Assembly (NCBI GenBank): GCA_028285085.1
Contig: JANQQI010000049.1
Span: forward strand, 62,001 to 126,000
DNA: 64,000 nt
Direction: 5' to 3'
Origin: Saprospiraceae bacterium
GTDB taxonomy: Bacteria > Bacteroidota > Bacteroidia > Chitinophagales > Saprospiraceae
Within the stretch, counting starts at the first letter, position 1, and each line of letters starts with the position of its first letter. Below are positions 1 to 8,488 of this stretch, in pieces. A program made the position numbers and the translations under genes. The notes under the pieces are model-generated. The model saw nothing but the letters and a program-made list of their open reading frames with translations. It was not told where the DNA came from and ran no database searches.

Positions 1-4
1 GTGT

Positions 5-1453
5 ATGCTAAGTAGTAAGTTGCTTTCTTTGCTGGGAACATTTAGCCGGGCAGATCTCAATCAGTTTGGGAAATATCTAGAATCTCCCTTCCTGAATGAA
101 AACACGACCCTGGTCAACTTGTTCAGGATCGTCGAGTCGTATTTGCGGGAAGAACGTCCGGCCGAGTCTATGCAAAAGCAGCAAATCTGGGCAGAGCTCA
201 ATCCTGACCTCCCCTACCAAGATCCAATTATGCGGCGATTGAGTTCGGATTTAACAAAAATGGCTTACAGCTATTTAGCTTACCGACAGTATAAAGCGGA
301 ACCCTTTCTAGAACAAAACTTACTGCTCCAAGCGATTAAATCGCCAGAATTAGAAAAGCACTTCAACGGAATCATTCGGCAAGTACAACAACAGCAGGAA
401 AAACGCGGACTGGGGAATCGAGATTTTCATTATCTCATGCAATTGGTATCCTACCATCGGCACGAATTTGAAGAGCGGACCCTCAAAAAGAATATTACAC
501 TCAACCACGCCAAGCAATCTGACTATCATCTCGATTGCTATTATATCCTGAGTAAATTAAAAAATTACTGCGATCTGCTCGGATACAGCAAGTTTCTCTC
601 GACGGCGGCCGATATCGATCTCTTTCCTGATTTCCTAGCCCACGTCCGAGATAATTATCTCGATGAGCCAGCCATCCACGCATTTTATTTGGTGACCAAT
701 ATGCTCTTGGAACCCGAGGAAGAATCTCACTTTTATCAACTCAAAAGCTTGGTAAAAAACCTTTCAACGACTTTTCAGGAAGATGAGATGCGCACCTTAT
801 TTACCCATTTAAAGAACTATTGTATTGATACCAAAATCAATACTGGTCGTGATGATTATTTCCAGCAGCTCTTTCAACTCTTTAAAATGCAGATTGAGAC
901 GGGGCTGATTTTAGAAAATGAAAACATCTCCCCTCAGAACTATAAAAACATTATTTCGGTCGGTCTTCATCTTAAAGTATTCGACTGGGTAGAGGAATTT
1001 ATTCAGGATTTCACGGATCGCCTCCCGAAAGAGAATCAGGATAATGATCGCATTTACAATCTGGCCAAGGTTTACTTTTACAGTGGAGATTACGAGCGAG
1101 TGATTGAGCAATTGCGAGAAGTGGAATACCGGACGCTTGTACATTCACTCGGCGGGAAATTATTGCTGTTGAAAACTTACTACGAGCTGAAGGAATATAT
1201 TGCGATGGACTCGCTCTTGGATAGTTTTCGAATCTATCTCCGGCGCAATCGACATATTTCACGAGAGGTGAAACAACAGTATCTAAATGTACTTCGCTTC
1301 ATCAAGAAGTTGTCGAACATTCGGCCGGGCGACCGTCAGGCTACAGAGAAAATCCAGGCTCAGATTCAGAAGTGTAAGGCCGTGGCGGCCAAGCGCTGGT
1401 TATCAGAGAAAGCCGATGAGCAGCTTAAAGTTCGTTCCAGCTCGGCGATTTAA
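5..1453 (+). CDS. Large helical protein, Saprospiria-type paralog family (subfamily B)
   Basis: I do not recognise a named family. The 482-residue product has no signal peptide or membrane segment and is predicted almost wholly helical, in a TPR-like rhythm. It is clearly homologous to the products at 49077-50489 and 53586-54986. Shared marks are a short N-terminal helix followed by an S-P-x-x-N motif (ESPFLNEN here), a central K-N-x-I/Y-K-N-I-I/V-S region and a C-terminal block (DSLLDSFRIYLRRNR) ending in a basic helix. The ATG at 5 aligns with the start of the 53586 paralog, so the gene is probably complete although it begins at the window edge. It is convergent with lpdA across a hairpin. 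The C-terminal helix diverges from the other two members (RWLSEKADEQ instead of a REWLL-type ending). Function unknown. Confidence 0.8.
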   Translation: MLSSKLLSLLGTFSRADLNQFGKYLESPFLNENTTLVNLFRIVESYLREERPAESMQKQQIWAELNPDLPYQDPIMRRLSSDLTKMAYSYLAYRQYKAEPFLEQNLLLQAIKSPELEKHFNGIIRQVQQQQEKRGLGNRDFHYLMQLVSYHRHEFEERTLKKNITLNHAKQSDYHLDCYYILSKLKNYCDLLGYSKFLSTAADIDLFPDFLAHVRDNYLDEPAIHAFYLVTNMLLEPEEESHFYQLKSLVKNLSTTFQEDEMRTLFTHLKNYCIDTKINTGRDDYFQQLFQLFKMQIETGLILENENISPQNYKNIISVGLHLKVFDWVEEFIQDFTDRLPKENQDNDRIYNLAKVYFYSGDYERVIEQLREVEYRTLVHSLGGKLLLLKTYYELKEYIAMDSLLDSFRIYLRRNRHISREVKQQYLNVLRFIKKLSNIRPGDRQATEKIQAQIQKCKAVAAKRWLSEKADEQLKVRSSSAI

Positions 1454-1458
1454 GAAAT

Positions 1459-1498
1459 GAGTGCGATCACTCGGCTTAGTAACCAAGCGATCGCACTC
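1459..1498. terminator. Hairpin between convergent genes
   Basis: A 10-bp perfect inverted repeat, GAGTGCGATC/GATCGCACTC, encloses an inner GCTT/AAGC pair. It lies in the 58-bp gap between two convergent stop codons, so it probably terminates both. Neither side has a good U-tract, so the call is structural. Confidence 0.55.
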
Positions 1499-1511
1499 GG
1501 ATTGAGCATAC

Positions 1512-2915
1512 TTAGATGTGCAAGGCTCGTTTTTCCGTAGCATCTAAAGCCGCCTCTTTGAAGGCTTCCGTAAATGTCGGATGCGCATGGCTAATACGCG
1601 CAATATCTTCGGCCGAAGCACGGAATTCCATCAGGGCAACTGCCTCGGCGATAATATCCGCTACTCGGGGACCGACCATATGTACACCCAGTACCTCGTC
1701 CGTCTCTGCATCCGCAAGTACCTTGATCATTCCTGCGGTATCCATGCTCGCCCGGGCACGCCCGAGCGCCTTGAATGGGAACTTCCCTACCTTATAAGCC
1801 ACACCGGCTTCCTTTAGCTGGTCCTCCGTTTTACCTACCGCAGCAACCTCTGGCCAAGTGTAGACAACGCCGGGGATAAGATTATAATCGATGTGTGGAT
1901 GCTGACCAGCTAAATGCTCAGCCACGAATACCCCTTCTTCCTCAGCTTTATGTGCGAGCATCACGCCTTTGATCACATCACCGATAGCGTAAATGCCGGA
2001 GACATTAGTTTCGAGATTTTCATTGACTTCCACTCGGCCACGATCATCCGTTTTAATCCCTACATTTTCGAGTCCCAAGTTATCCGTATAAGCACGGCGG
2101 CCAATAGCAATCAAGCAATAATCCGCCTTGATCGTTAAATCATCTTCGGTATCGCGCTTACGATAAGTGACCGTCACGGAGCGTGAAGTTGCTTTTACAT
2201 CGGTCACTGCGTGCTTCAGATGGAAACGAACACCAATCTTTTTCAAGGCACGCTGTAATTCTTTACCACAATCACGATCCATACCCGGAATGATGCGATC
2301 CATGTATTCAATCACGTCAACCTCGGTACCGAGGCGGGCGTAGACCGAGCCAAGCTCCAGTCCGATTACACCTCCACCAATAATGACCATACGCTTGGGC
2401 ACTTTAGTAATGTTAAGTGCCTCCGTGGAAGTGATGACGCGTTTTTTATCATAGTTAAACGCTGCCGGTGTAATTGGCTTTGAACCGGTAGCGATAATCG
2501 CCTTCTCCGTTTCAATTTCTTCGCTACTCCCGTCAGATTTAGTGATCTTGATTTTATTGGCCGTGACGAAACTCCCGTGGCCATGAAAAACGGTGATTTT
2601 GTTTTTCTTCATCAAAAAATCGACCCCTTTAGTCGTTTGTTCCACTACTTCATCCTTTCGTTTGATCATCTGTGGCATATTCACGGATAGTCCTTTGACA
2701 TCGATACCGTGCGTTTCGAATTTATCACGAGCGTTGTGATAATGCTCCGAAGAATCGAGTAGTGCCTTGGAAGGGATACAGCCTACGTTCAAACAAGTAC
2801 CCCCGAGTGTATTATAGCGCTCAATAATGGCGGTATTCATCCCCAATTGGGCGGCTCGGATGGCAGCGACATAGCCCCCAGGGCCAGAGCCAATAATCGT
2901 CAGATCGAATTTCAT
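1512..2915 (-). CDS. lpdA: Dihydrolipoyl dehydrogenase (E3)
   Basis: This FAD/NAD-dependent enzyme reoxidises dihydrolipoamide in the pyruvate, 2-oxoglutarate and branched-chain 2-oxoacid dehydrogenase complexes and the glycine cleavage system. Its 467 residues match the family length. An N-terminal FAD fold carries GSGPGG (9-14). The redox disulfide motif GGTCLNVGCIPSKA gives Cys41 and Cys46. The NAD fold carries IIGGGVIGLELGS, and the second FAD motif is YAIGDV. The C-terminal dimerisation domain has the catalytic HAHPTFTEA motif. No E1 or E2 gene is adjacent. It is a single-gene unit, convergent with the gene at 5-1453. Confidence 0.96.
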   Translation of the reverse strand: MKFDLTIIGSGPGGYVAAIRAAQLGMNTAIIERYNTLGGTCLNVGCIPSKALLDSSEHYHNARDKFETHGIDVKGLSVNMPQMIKRKDEVVEQTTKGVDFLMKKNKITVFHGHGSFVTANKIKITKSDGSSEEIETEKAIIATGSKPITPAAFNYDKKRVITSTEALNITKVPKRMVIIGGGVIGLELGSVYARLGTEVDVIEYMDRIIPGMDRDCGKELQRALKKIGVRFHLKHAVTDVKATSRSVTVTYRKRDTEDDLTIKADYCLIAIGRRAYTDNLGLENVGIKTDDRGRVEVNENLETNVSGIYAIGDVIKGVMLAHKAEEEGVFVAEHLAGQHPHIDYNLIPGVVYTWPEVAAVGKTEDQLKEAGVAYKVGKFPFKALGRARASMDTAGMIKVLADAETDEVLGVHMVGPRVADIIAEAVALMEFRASAEDIARISHAHPTFTEAFKEAALDATEKRALHI

Positions 2916-2997
2916 TCGTTTGTATTTTGGTCATGCAGCATATGACTACTGCGATTTGGTTTTAGATTATGCAAATTGCTTTGACAGCCCGAAATTA

Positions 2998-3052
2998 AAA
3001 AACCATTAGAACAATTCAATTGAAAAACAACTGTTTCGTTCTAATGGTTTTT
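2998..3052 (-). terminator. Terminator downstream of ricT-like gene
   Basis: A 15-bp inverted repeat (AAAAACCATTAGAAC at 2998-3012, its complement at 3038-3052) has a 25-nt loop. On the minus strand the right arm runs into a T-rich tract, fitting an intrinsic terminator for the holB/ricT-like unit, just upstream of lpdA. Confidence 0.7.
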
Positions 3053-3078
3053 GTCAATTTCAAAAGTTAATTGACAGG

Positions 3079-4458
3079 CTAGTCCTTTTTCGTATTATCA
3101 TCTTTTTTGCGATTATCATTATTGCCCCTTCGACGGTTATTCCCCCCGCGACCGCGACGTTTTTTATTGTTGCCAGATTTGGGCTTTTCCTTGCCATCAG
3201 CGGCTTTAGGGGTTTCTTTCTTCTGCTTCGACGCTGGCTTACCCTGCGATTTAGGTTTACCCTTGGTCGGCGTATTGGTCTTCGCCTGTCCATTTTCGGA
3301 TTTGGCTTTGTTGCCGGAGCGCTTACGGTTGCGATTGCGACGTTTTTTGCGACGCTTCTCGGGTGGTAATTCGATGAAGCCCGTTACATCTTCGAAGTCC
3401 AGTTCTTGCATGGCGTCATCATCGGTGTCGGCCAAGCTTTTAATATCTACTAAATCCACTGGTTTTTCACCCTCTTTATTCATCGCCTGAATTTCCTTGG
3501 CGCGCTCTACATCTAGTGCGATAAATTTATTGCCACGCTCCTTCTGATCAAAATACGCGTAGTACATCAAGCCTTTAAAAATATCGGTTTTGACTAAAGT
3601 AGCAGTTCCGACGCTGGTGTACAATTTATCTGCCTGACGTGGAAATCGCTCCAGTGCGTCCATGTAGGTATCTAGTTCATAATTCAAGCAGCACTTTAAA
3701 CGACCACATTGGCCGGATAACTTGGCTTGGTTGATGGCCAGATTCTGATAACGGGCCGCAGCGGTAGATACCGATTTGAAATCCGATAGCCAGGTAGAAC
3801 AGCACAGCTCGCGACCACAGGACCCCAGTCCTCCGATGCGGGCTGATTCCTGACGTGCTCCAATTTGTCGCATCTCAATTTTTACGCGGAATTCTTTCGC
3901 ATAATGCCGGATCAATTCACGGAAGTCCACACGCCCCTCAGCGGTATAGTAAAAGGTCGCTTTTCGTTTATCTCCCTGATATTCGACATCTCCGATTTTC
4001 ATTTCCAGGCCCAACGTTCGGGCGATTACCCGAGAGCGAACCATCGTTTGTTTTTCCAATCCGCGCGCTTCTTCCAGTCTTTCTAAATCGCGGGGATTCG
4101 CGATGCGAATAACCCCATGCATGACGGCTTCTTCGGTAACCTTCTTTTTCTTCATTTGCAAACGAACCAATTCTCCGGTGAGGGAAATATGGCCGATATC
4201 GTATCCGCTGGCCGATTCAACGACGACCTGATCGCCAATAATGGCGCGGGTATGAGGTGGATTATGATAAAATCCCTTACGAGATCCGTTTTTGAAACTG
4301 ACTTCAATGATGTCGAATTTAACCGCATCCTGCAACTCCATCGTCGCCAGCCAGTCGTAGGTATTCAAGCGATTACAACCGCCCGTTGCACACCCACCGT
4401 TGCTCTTACAGCCGCCGGGTTTGCCATCTTTTCCTGTGGAACAGCTAGAACATCCCAT
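3079..4458 (-). CDS. ricT: PSP1/RicT-like regulatory iron-sulfur-type protein
   Basis: This is a PSP1-domain protein like Bacillus YaaT/RicT, which acts with an Fe-S cofactor in RNA maturation and signalling. The N-terminus is a short Cys/Gly-rich stretch with Cys3, 6, 17, 23 and 28. The PSP1 core (about 60-290) contains the cysteine motifs GSCGRELCCSTW and GQCGRLKCCLNYE. The C-terminal ~110 residues are a Lys/Arg/Asn-rich low-complexity tail that may bind nucleic acid. It lies 77 bp downstream of holB on the same strand, a pairing common in Bacteroidota; the gldH gene often found beside it is absent here. Bacteroidota function is inferred only. Confidence 0.85.
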   Translation of the reverse strand: MGCSSCSTGKDGKPGGCKSNGGCATGGCNRLNTYDWLATMELQDAVKFDIIEVSFKNGSRKGFYHNPPHTRAIIGDQVVVESASGYDIGHISLTGELVRLQMKKKKVTEEAVMHGVIRIANPRDLERLEEARGLEKQTMVRSRVIARTLGLEMKIGDVEYQGDKRKATFYYTAEGRVDFRELIRHYAKEFRVKIEMRQIGARQESARIGGLGSCGRELCCSTWLSDFKSVSTAAARYQNLAINQAKLSGQCGRLKCCLNYELDTYMDALERFPRQADKLYTSVGTATLVKTDIFKGLMYYAYFDQKERGNKFIALDVERAKEIQAMNKEGEKPVDLVDIKSLADTDDDAMQELDFEDVTGFIELPPEKRRKKRRNRNRKRSGNKAKSENGQAKTNTPTKGKPKSQGKPASKQKKETPKAADGKEKPKSGNNKKRRGRGGNNRRRGNNDNRKKDDNTKKD

Positions 4459-4535
4459 GTTTATATATTTTTTGAGTAGTCGTTCGAAAGATCATTTTCA
4501 TTCGTTAGCGCTATGGATGATCACCTGGGGATCAT

Positions 4536-5657
4536 TTATCCGCTTACGGCTACCCTGGGTTTTAATAATTGGTGCATTTTAATGGACGCATTCAGAAAGA
4601 GGACTTTCGGATTTGCGTTCCGTTCTACATAATAAAAGCAGTCGTCCAACAAGGCAGAGATTTGTCCTACTTGATCAATCCCGATCACCTTGGTTAGGTT
4701 TTGGGCCGTTTTTAATTCGGTCTCTGGTAGACGTACGTTGCTCGTCGTCCCAAGTTTCACCTGCATATACTCTCGCATAAAATGCAAGGCATAACGCATA
4801 AACTGCTTTTGATTTTCCCGCCCGATGGTCGCAAATTGTTCTACCCAAGTGACCAGCTCTACGCCATTACCGATGTAGCACTTCCGCATCCATTCTAAGA
4901 AGAGGCGGGCGTAGTCGTTTTCACTTTGCGCGATGAGGTTTTGGGCTTCGTTGAAATTTCCGTTGGCGAGACGAGCGATAGTCGACACCCGATCCGAGGG
5001 CAACTGTTCGCGCGCCTGCAAGCCAGCCACGATCTCATCGTCACTGAGGGCAGGTATCTTAACTAATTGGCAGCGGGATAAGATGGTATTTAAAATCTTC
5101 TCCTGCTGCTCGGCGACCAATACAAAAAAGGTACGCTCGGGAGGTTCTTCGATGAGCTTAAGCAAGCGGTTGCCTTCTTTTCCCAGGTATTCGGGCAACC
5201 AAATAATCAATATTTTATAATCGCTCTCAAAGGATTTTAGACTTAATTTTCGGATAATATTGAGGCATTCTTCCTTATTGATATTCCCTTGTTTATTCTC
5301 AGCATTGATGGCTTGCAACCACTGGTTGATGTTTTGGTATGGATTCTCCAAAACGGAGGAGCGCCATTCTGTAAGGAAATCGTTACTAGTGCGCGATGCG
5401 CCGGTAAAGGGAAAGGAAAAATGTAAATCCGGGTGGATCAGTCGGGCCGATTTCAAACAGGCCGGACATTGATTGCAGGCATCTCCATCTTGGCGATCTG
5501 TACAGAGGATATAACGGGCAAAAGCAATCGCCAGAGCTAACTTTCCACTGCCTTGTGGCCCCAGAAATAACTGGGCGTGTGGAATGCGCTCAGATTGCAC
5601 ACCCTGCCGTAGCTGTTGCTTTACGACATCCTGACCAATAACATCTCCAAACAGCAT
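4536..5657 (-). CDS. holB: DNA polymerase III delta-prime subunit
   Basis: This is a clamp-loader subunit that helps load the beta sliding clamp during replication. Its 373 residues include an N-terminal AAA+ fold with P-loop GPQGSGKL (about 33-40), a zinc-type module CNQCPAC, and the RuvB/DnaX-like region LLKLIEEPPE followed by the sensor motif ILSRCQ. A helical C-terminal collar domain follows. It is the first gene of a likely two-gene unit with the RicT-like gene. The start ATG gives the typical MLFGDVIGQ N-terminus. Confidence 0.93.
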   Translation of the reverse strand: MLFGDVIGQDVVKQQLRQGVQSERIPHAQLFLGPQGSGKLALAIAFARYILCTDRQDGDACNQCPACLKSARLIHPDLHFSFPFTGASRTSNDFLTEWRSSVLENPYQNINQWLQAINAENKQGNINKEECLNIIRKLSLKSFESDYKILIIWLPEYLGKEGNRLLKLIEEPPERTFFVLVAEQQEKILNTILSRCQLVKIPALSDDEIVAGLQAREQLPSDRVSTIARLANGNFNEAQNLIAQSENDYARLFLEWMRKCYIGNGVELVTWVEQFATIGRENQKQFMRYALHFMREYMQVKLGTTSNVRLPETELKTAQNLTKVIGIDQVGQISALLDDCFYYVERNANPKVLFLNASIKMHQLLKPRVAVSG

Positions 5658-5751
5658 AGACCTGCTTTGATAATCGTAAAATGCAGACTGTATTCTATTT
5701 ACAATCTGAATTGATTATCAGCATTAACCTGTATACACGTTGCGATAGGCG

Positions 5752-6228
5752 TTAGGTGGCGATCCAATCGAGAATACGCTCATCGACCGGACTTACCGAC
5801 GAAGGGTAAAAAGCAACCAATTGTCCGTCTTCATCGAGTAGATACTTTTGAAAGTTCCAACTCACTTCACTATCCAGTTGGCCATTAAGTGATTTTTGGG
5901 TCAACCACCGGTAAACCGGATGTTCATTTATAGCAATTTTGGCGGCCATTGGAAAGGTCACGCCATAATTTAACGTACAAAAGGTCTGTATTTCAGCATT
6001 TGTTCCGGGCTCCTGTCGACCGAAGTCGTTTGCAGGAAAACCGATAATCATTAATTGATTTTGGAACTCCGTATAGAGCTCTTGTAACTGCTGATATTGA
6101 TGGGTATAGCCGCATTGCGATGCTACATTAACCACCATTATTTTTTTACCTTTAAAATCTGCAAAATTAATCTGCTCTCCGTCTATTCTTTCTACTACAA
6201 ATTGATGTATCGAGGTCATTGCTGACAT
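5752..6228 (-). CDS. Glutathione peroxidase family thiol peroxidase
   Basis: This small peroxidase of the GPx family reduces hydroperoxides; bacterial members usually draw electrons from thioredoxin. Its 158 residues match the family length. Visible motifs are NVASQCGYT with the peroxidatic Cys, GFPANDFGRQEPG with the active-site Gln, and WNFQKYL with Trp and Asn. There is no signal peptide, so it is cytosolic. A -7-like element (TACTTTTA, minus strand, 6241 to 6234) lies so close to the first ATG that the ATG at 6219 (MTSIHQF) may be the true start. Confidence 0.93.
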   Translation of the reverse strand: MSAMTSIHQFVVERIDGEQINFADFKGKKIMVVNVASQCGYTHQYQQLQELYTEFQNQLMIIGFPANDFGRQEPGTNAEIQTFCTLNYGVTFPMAAKIAINEHPVYRWLTQKSLNGQLDSEVSWNFQKYLLDEDGQLVAFYPSSVSPVDERILDWIAT

Positions 6229-6530
6229 TTGTGTAAAAGTACATATTTTATTCCAGACTTACTAAACGGCTATTGGGGGAGAATGGATACATAAAATTAA
6301 GATAGTTTTCTATCAACTCTCCTTATTTCCGTTTGTTATAGAACTGATTTAAACTTATTCTAACTATCTAAAAGCGAAATCATTGACTTCCAGATACTTC
6401 AGCTATTTTTCGTCATGTAGCCTCCGGCTATACTCTTCAAATTAAGCTTCGTCTTGAAAATCAAGCATTTACTTTTAGTTTATTTCCAAAAGTTCAAATC
6501 AGTTCATAGCTTTAAATCACAATTGATCTT
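6229..6530. other. 302-bp intergenic region between divergent genes
   Basis: AT-rich sequence between the divergent glutathione peroxidase and QueD-like genes. It must hold both promoters, but apart from the TACTTTTA-like element near 6234-6241 I found no convincing promoter pair, hairpin or small gene. Confidence 0.5.
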
Positions 6531-6938
6531 ATGAAAATCGCGGTATATAGAAAAGCTCATTTCAATGCAGCACATCGTTTACACAACCCCGCTTGGTCCG
6601 ATGAGCGCAATCAGCAAGTGTTTGGCCTTTGCAATAATGCCAATTATCACGGCCACAATTATGAGTTGGAGGTAAAAGTCAGCGGCGAGGTAGATCCCGA
6701 GACGGGCTACCTTATTGATTTAAAAATCCTGAGAGACCTGATCCGCGAAGAGGTTGAACGCCGTTTTGACCATAAAAATCTCAATTTAGATACCGAAGAA
6801 TTTCGCAACCTCAACCCCACCGCAGAGAATATTTGCTACGTCATTTGGCAAAAACTTAGAGCAAAATTGGATGATCGCTATGAGCTAGGTGTCCGTCTTT
6901 ACGAAACACCACGCAATTACGTGGAATATCCTGCGTAA
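6531..6938 (+). CDS. queD: 6-pyruvoyl-tetrahydropterin synthase / QueD family protein
   Basis: A T-fold enzyme acting on 7,8-dihydroneopterin triphosphate, giving 6-carboxy-tetrahydropterin for queuosine or 6-pyruvoyl-tetrahydropterin for biopterin. At 135 residues it has the family length. His15 (in AAHRLH) with His40 and His42 (YHGHNY) are the expected zinc ligands. Cys34 fits the catalytic cysteine, and the C-terminal RLYETPRNYVEY carries the substrate-binding Glu. No other queuosine or pterin gene is nearby, so the choice between the two reactions is open. Confidence 0.9.
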   Translation: MKIAVYRKAHFNAAHRLHNPAWSDERNQQVFGLCNNANYHGHNYELEVKVSGEVDPETGYLIDLKILRDLIREEVERRFDHKNLNLDTEEFRNLNPTAENICYVIWQKLRAKLDDRYELGVRLYETPRNYVEYPA

Positions 6939-7096
6939 TTCCCTCAGGTCGTTTCCTTCTGTCTTCTTCCAAACTTATTCCTTGTCCTTGACCAGACAAG
7001 TTGAACGCCTTGTGCTTAATTCGGACAACTTGCAGGATGGTTATTGCGATTAATTGGTATCTTAAATGCACAAAACCAACTAAACGCTGATTTACC

Positions 7097-8434
7097 ATGC
7101 ACGTTGTCATTATCGGAAACGGTATTAGTGGAATTACCGCCGCCCGTTTCATCCGCAAGTTGAGCGATCACCGTATCACCGTCATCTCCGCCGAAACTGA
7201 TCATTTCTTTTCCCGTACCGCGCTGATGTATATTTACATGGGGCATATGCGCTATGAGGATACCAAGCCTTACGAGAACTGGTTCTGGGAAAAGAATCGT
7301 ATTGAGCTCTTGAGAGCTTACGTTGAGCGCGTAGATACCGCCAATAAGCAATTGATGATCCAAAACGGTGAGCCTCTGGCCTACGATAAACTTATTATCG
7401 CCTGCGGCTCAAAATCCAACAAATTTGGCTGGCCCGGACAAGATCTCAAAGGGGTTGGTGGCCTTTACAGCTATCAGGATTTGGAGCAAATGGAAGCTTA
7501 TAGTGACCAGTTAAAGCGTGCAGTCATCATTGGTGGTGGCTTAATTGGTATTGAAATGGCGGAGATGTTTCACTCGCGGCATATTCCGGTTACTTTCCTC
7601 GTGAGAGAAAACAGCTATTGGAATGGTGTCTTACCCGCCGAAGAATCAGCTATGGTTACCCGTCACATTCAGGAAAATGATATTGATTTACGTTTATCGA
7701 CTGAGCTGAAAGAGATTATCGATGATGGTCAAGGTACTGCCAAGGGCGTCATCACGAACAAGGATGAAACCATTGATTGCGGCTATGTGGGGCTTACGGC
7801 GGGCGTGAGCCCGAACACTGGCTTTTTGGAAAATTCCGGGATCGAGACCCAGCGTGGGGTGATGGTGAATGAATATCTAGAGACCAATATCGCTGATGTG
7901 TACGCGATTGGTGACTGTGCCCAACGATTCGAGGCCTTGCCCGGCCGCCGGCCGATCGAAGCAATTTGGTATACCGGCCGGATGATGGGCGAAACGGTAG
8001 CTTACAACATTTGTGGTCAAAAAATCGCCTACGATCCGGGCATTTGGTTTAACTCCGCCAAGTTTTTTGATATCGAGTACCAAGTTTACGGCACAGTACT
8101 GGCACGCCCACCCGAAAATCATCAATCTATCTATTGGGAACACGCCAACGGACGCATGAGTATTCGCATTGTTTACGAACGCGAGCAAGGCACTATCCTT
8201 GGGTTCAACCTGATGGGGGTCCGCTATCGCCACGAAGTTTGTGAAAAATGGATTCGCGATCAGGTGCATATTGAAAAAGTATTGCAAGACCTGAGCCTCG
8301 CTAATTTCGATCCAGAGTTTTACCGCCAATACGAAAAAGAGGTATTAGCTATTTATAATCAACAAAGTGGCAAAAATCTGCAATTGAAGAAAAAGCGCCG
8401 ACTTGATGCCGTATTGCAGTTCTTGAGAGGATAA
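7097..8434 (+). CDS. FAD/NAD(P)-dependent oxidoreductase (class I pyridine nucleotide-disulfide reductase fold)
   Basis: The 445-residue flavoprotein resembles rubredoxin/ferredoxin reductases and the NADH-binding part of NirB. It has an N-terminal FAD motif (IIGNGISGITAA), an NAD motif (VIIGGGLIGIEMAE, near residue 150) and a second FAD motif (VYAIGDCAQ). It lacks the redox CxxxxC of disulfide reductases, so it probably passes electrons from NAD(P)H to another protein. The next gene on the same strand is a polytopic Fe-S protein, the likely partner. The C-terminal ~100 residues are a lineage-specific extension ending in a basic helix. Physiological acceptor unknown. Confidence 0.85.
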   Translation: MHVVIIGNGISGITAARFIRKLSDHRITVISAETDHFFSRTALMYIYMGHMRYEDTKPYENWFWEKNRIELLRAYVERVDTANKQLMIQNGEPLAYDKLIIACGSKSNKFGWPGQDLKGVGGLYSYQDLEQMEAYSDQLKRAVIIGGGLIGIEMAEMFHSRHIPVTFLVRENSYWNGVLPAEESAMVTRHIQENDIDLRLSTELKEIIDDGQGTAKGVITNKDETIDCGYVGLTAGVSPNTGFLENSGIETQRGVMVNEYLETNIADVYAIGDCAQRFEALPGRRPIEAIWYTGRMMGETVAYNICGQKIAYDPGIWFNSAKFFDIEYQVYGTVLARPPENHQSIYWEHANGRMSIRIVYEREQGTILGFNLMGVRYRHEVCEKWIRDQVHIEKVLQDLSLANFDPEFYRQYEKEVLAIYNQQSGKNLQLKKKRRLDAVLQFLRG

Positions 8435-8488
8435 ACCCTCCTCGTGTTTCGAATATCCGTTTCAAAAACCTTACATCCAACTTATAAA

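Noticed and set aside
1487..1494. GCGATCGC octamer, like a cyanobacterial HIP1 site
   Set aside because: It is a single copy within a terminator hairpin and has no meaning as HIP1 here.
3107..3490. 127-codon plus-strand ORF antisense to the RicT-like gene
   Set aside because: It mirrors the basic low-complexity tail of the real gene and gives a Leu/Arg/Phe-rich peptide; a shadow ORF.
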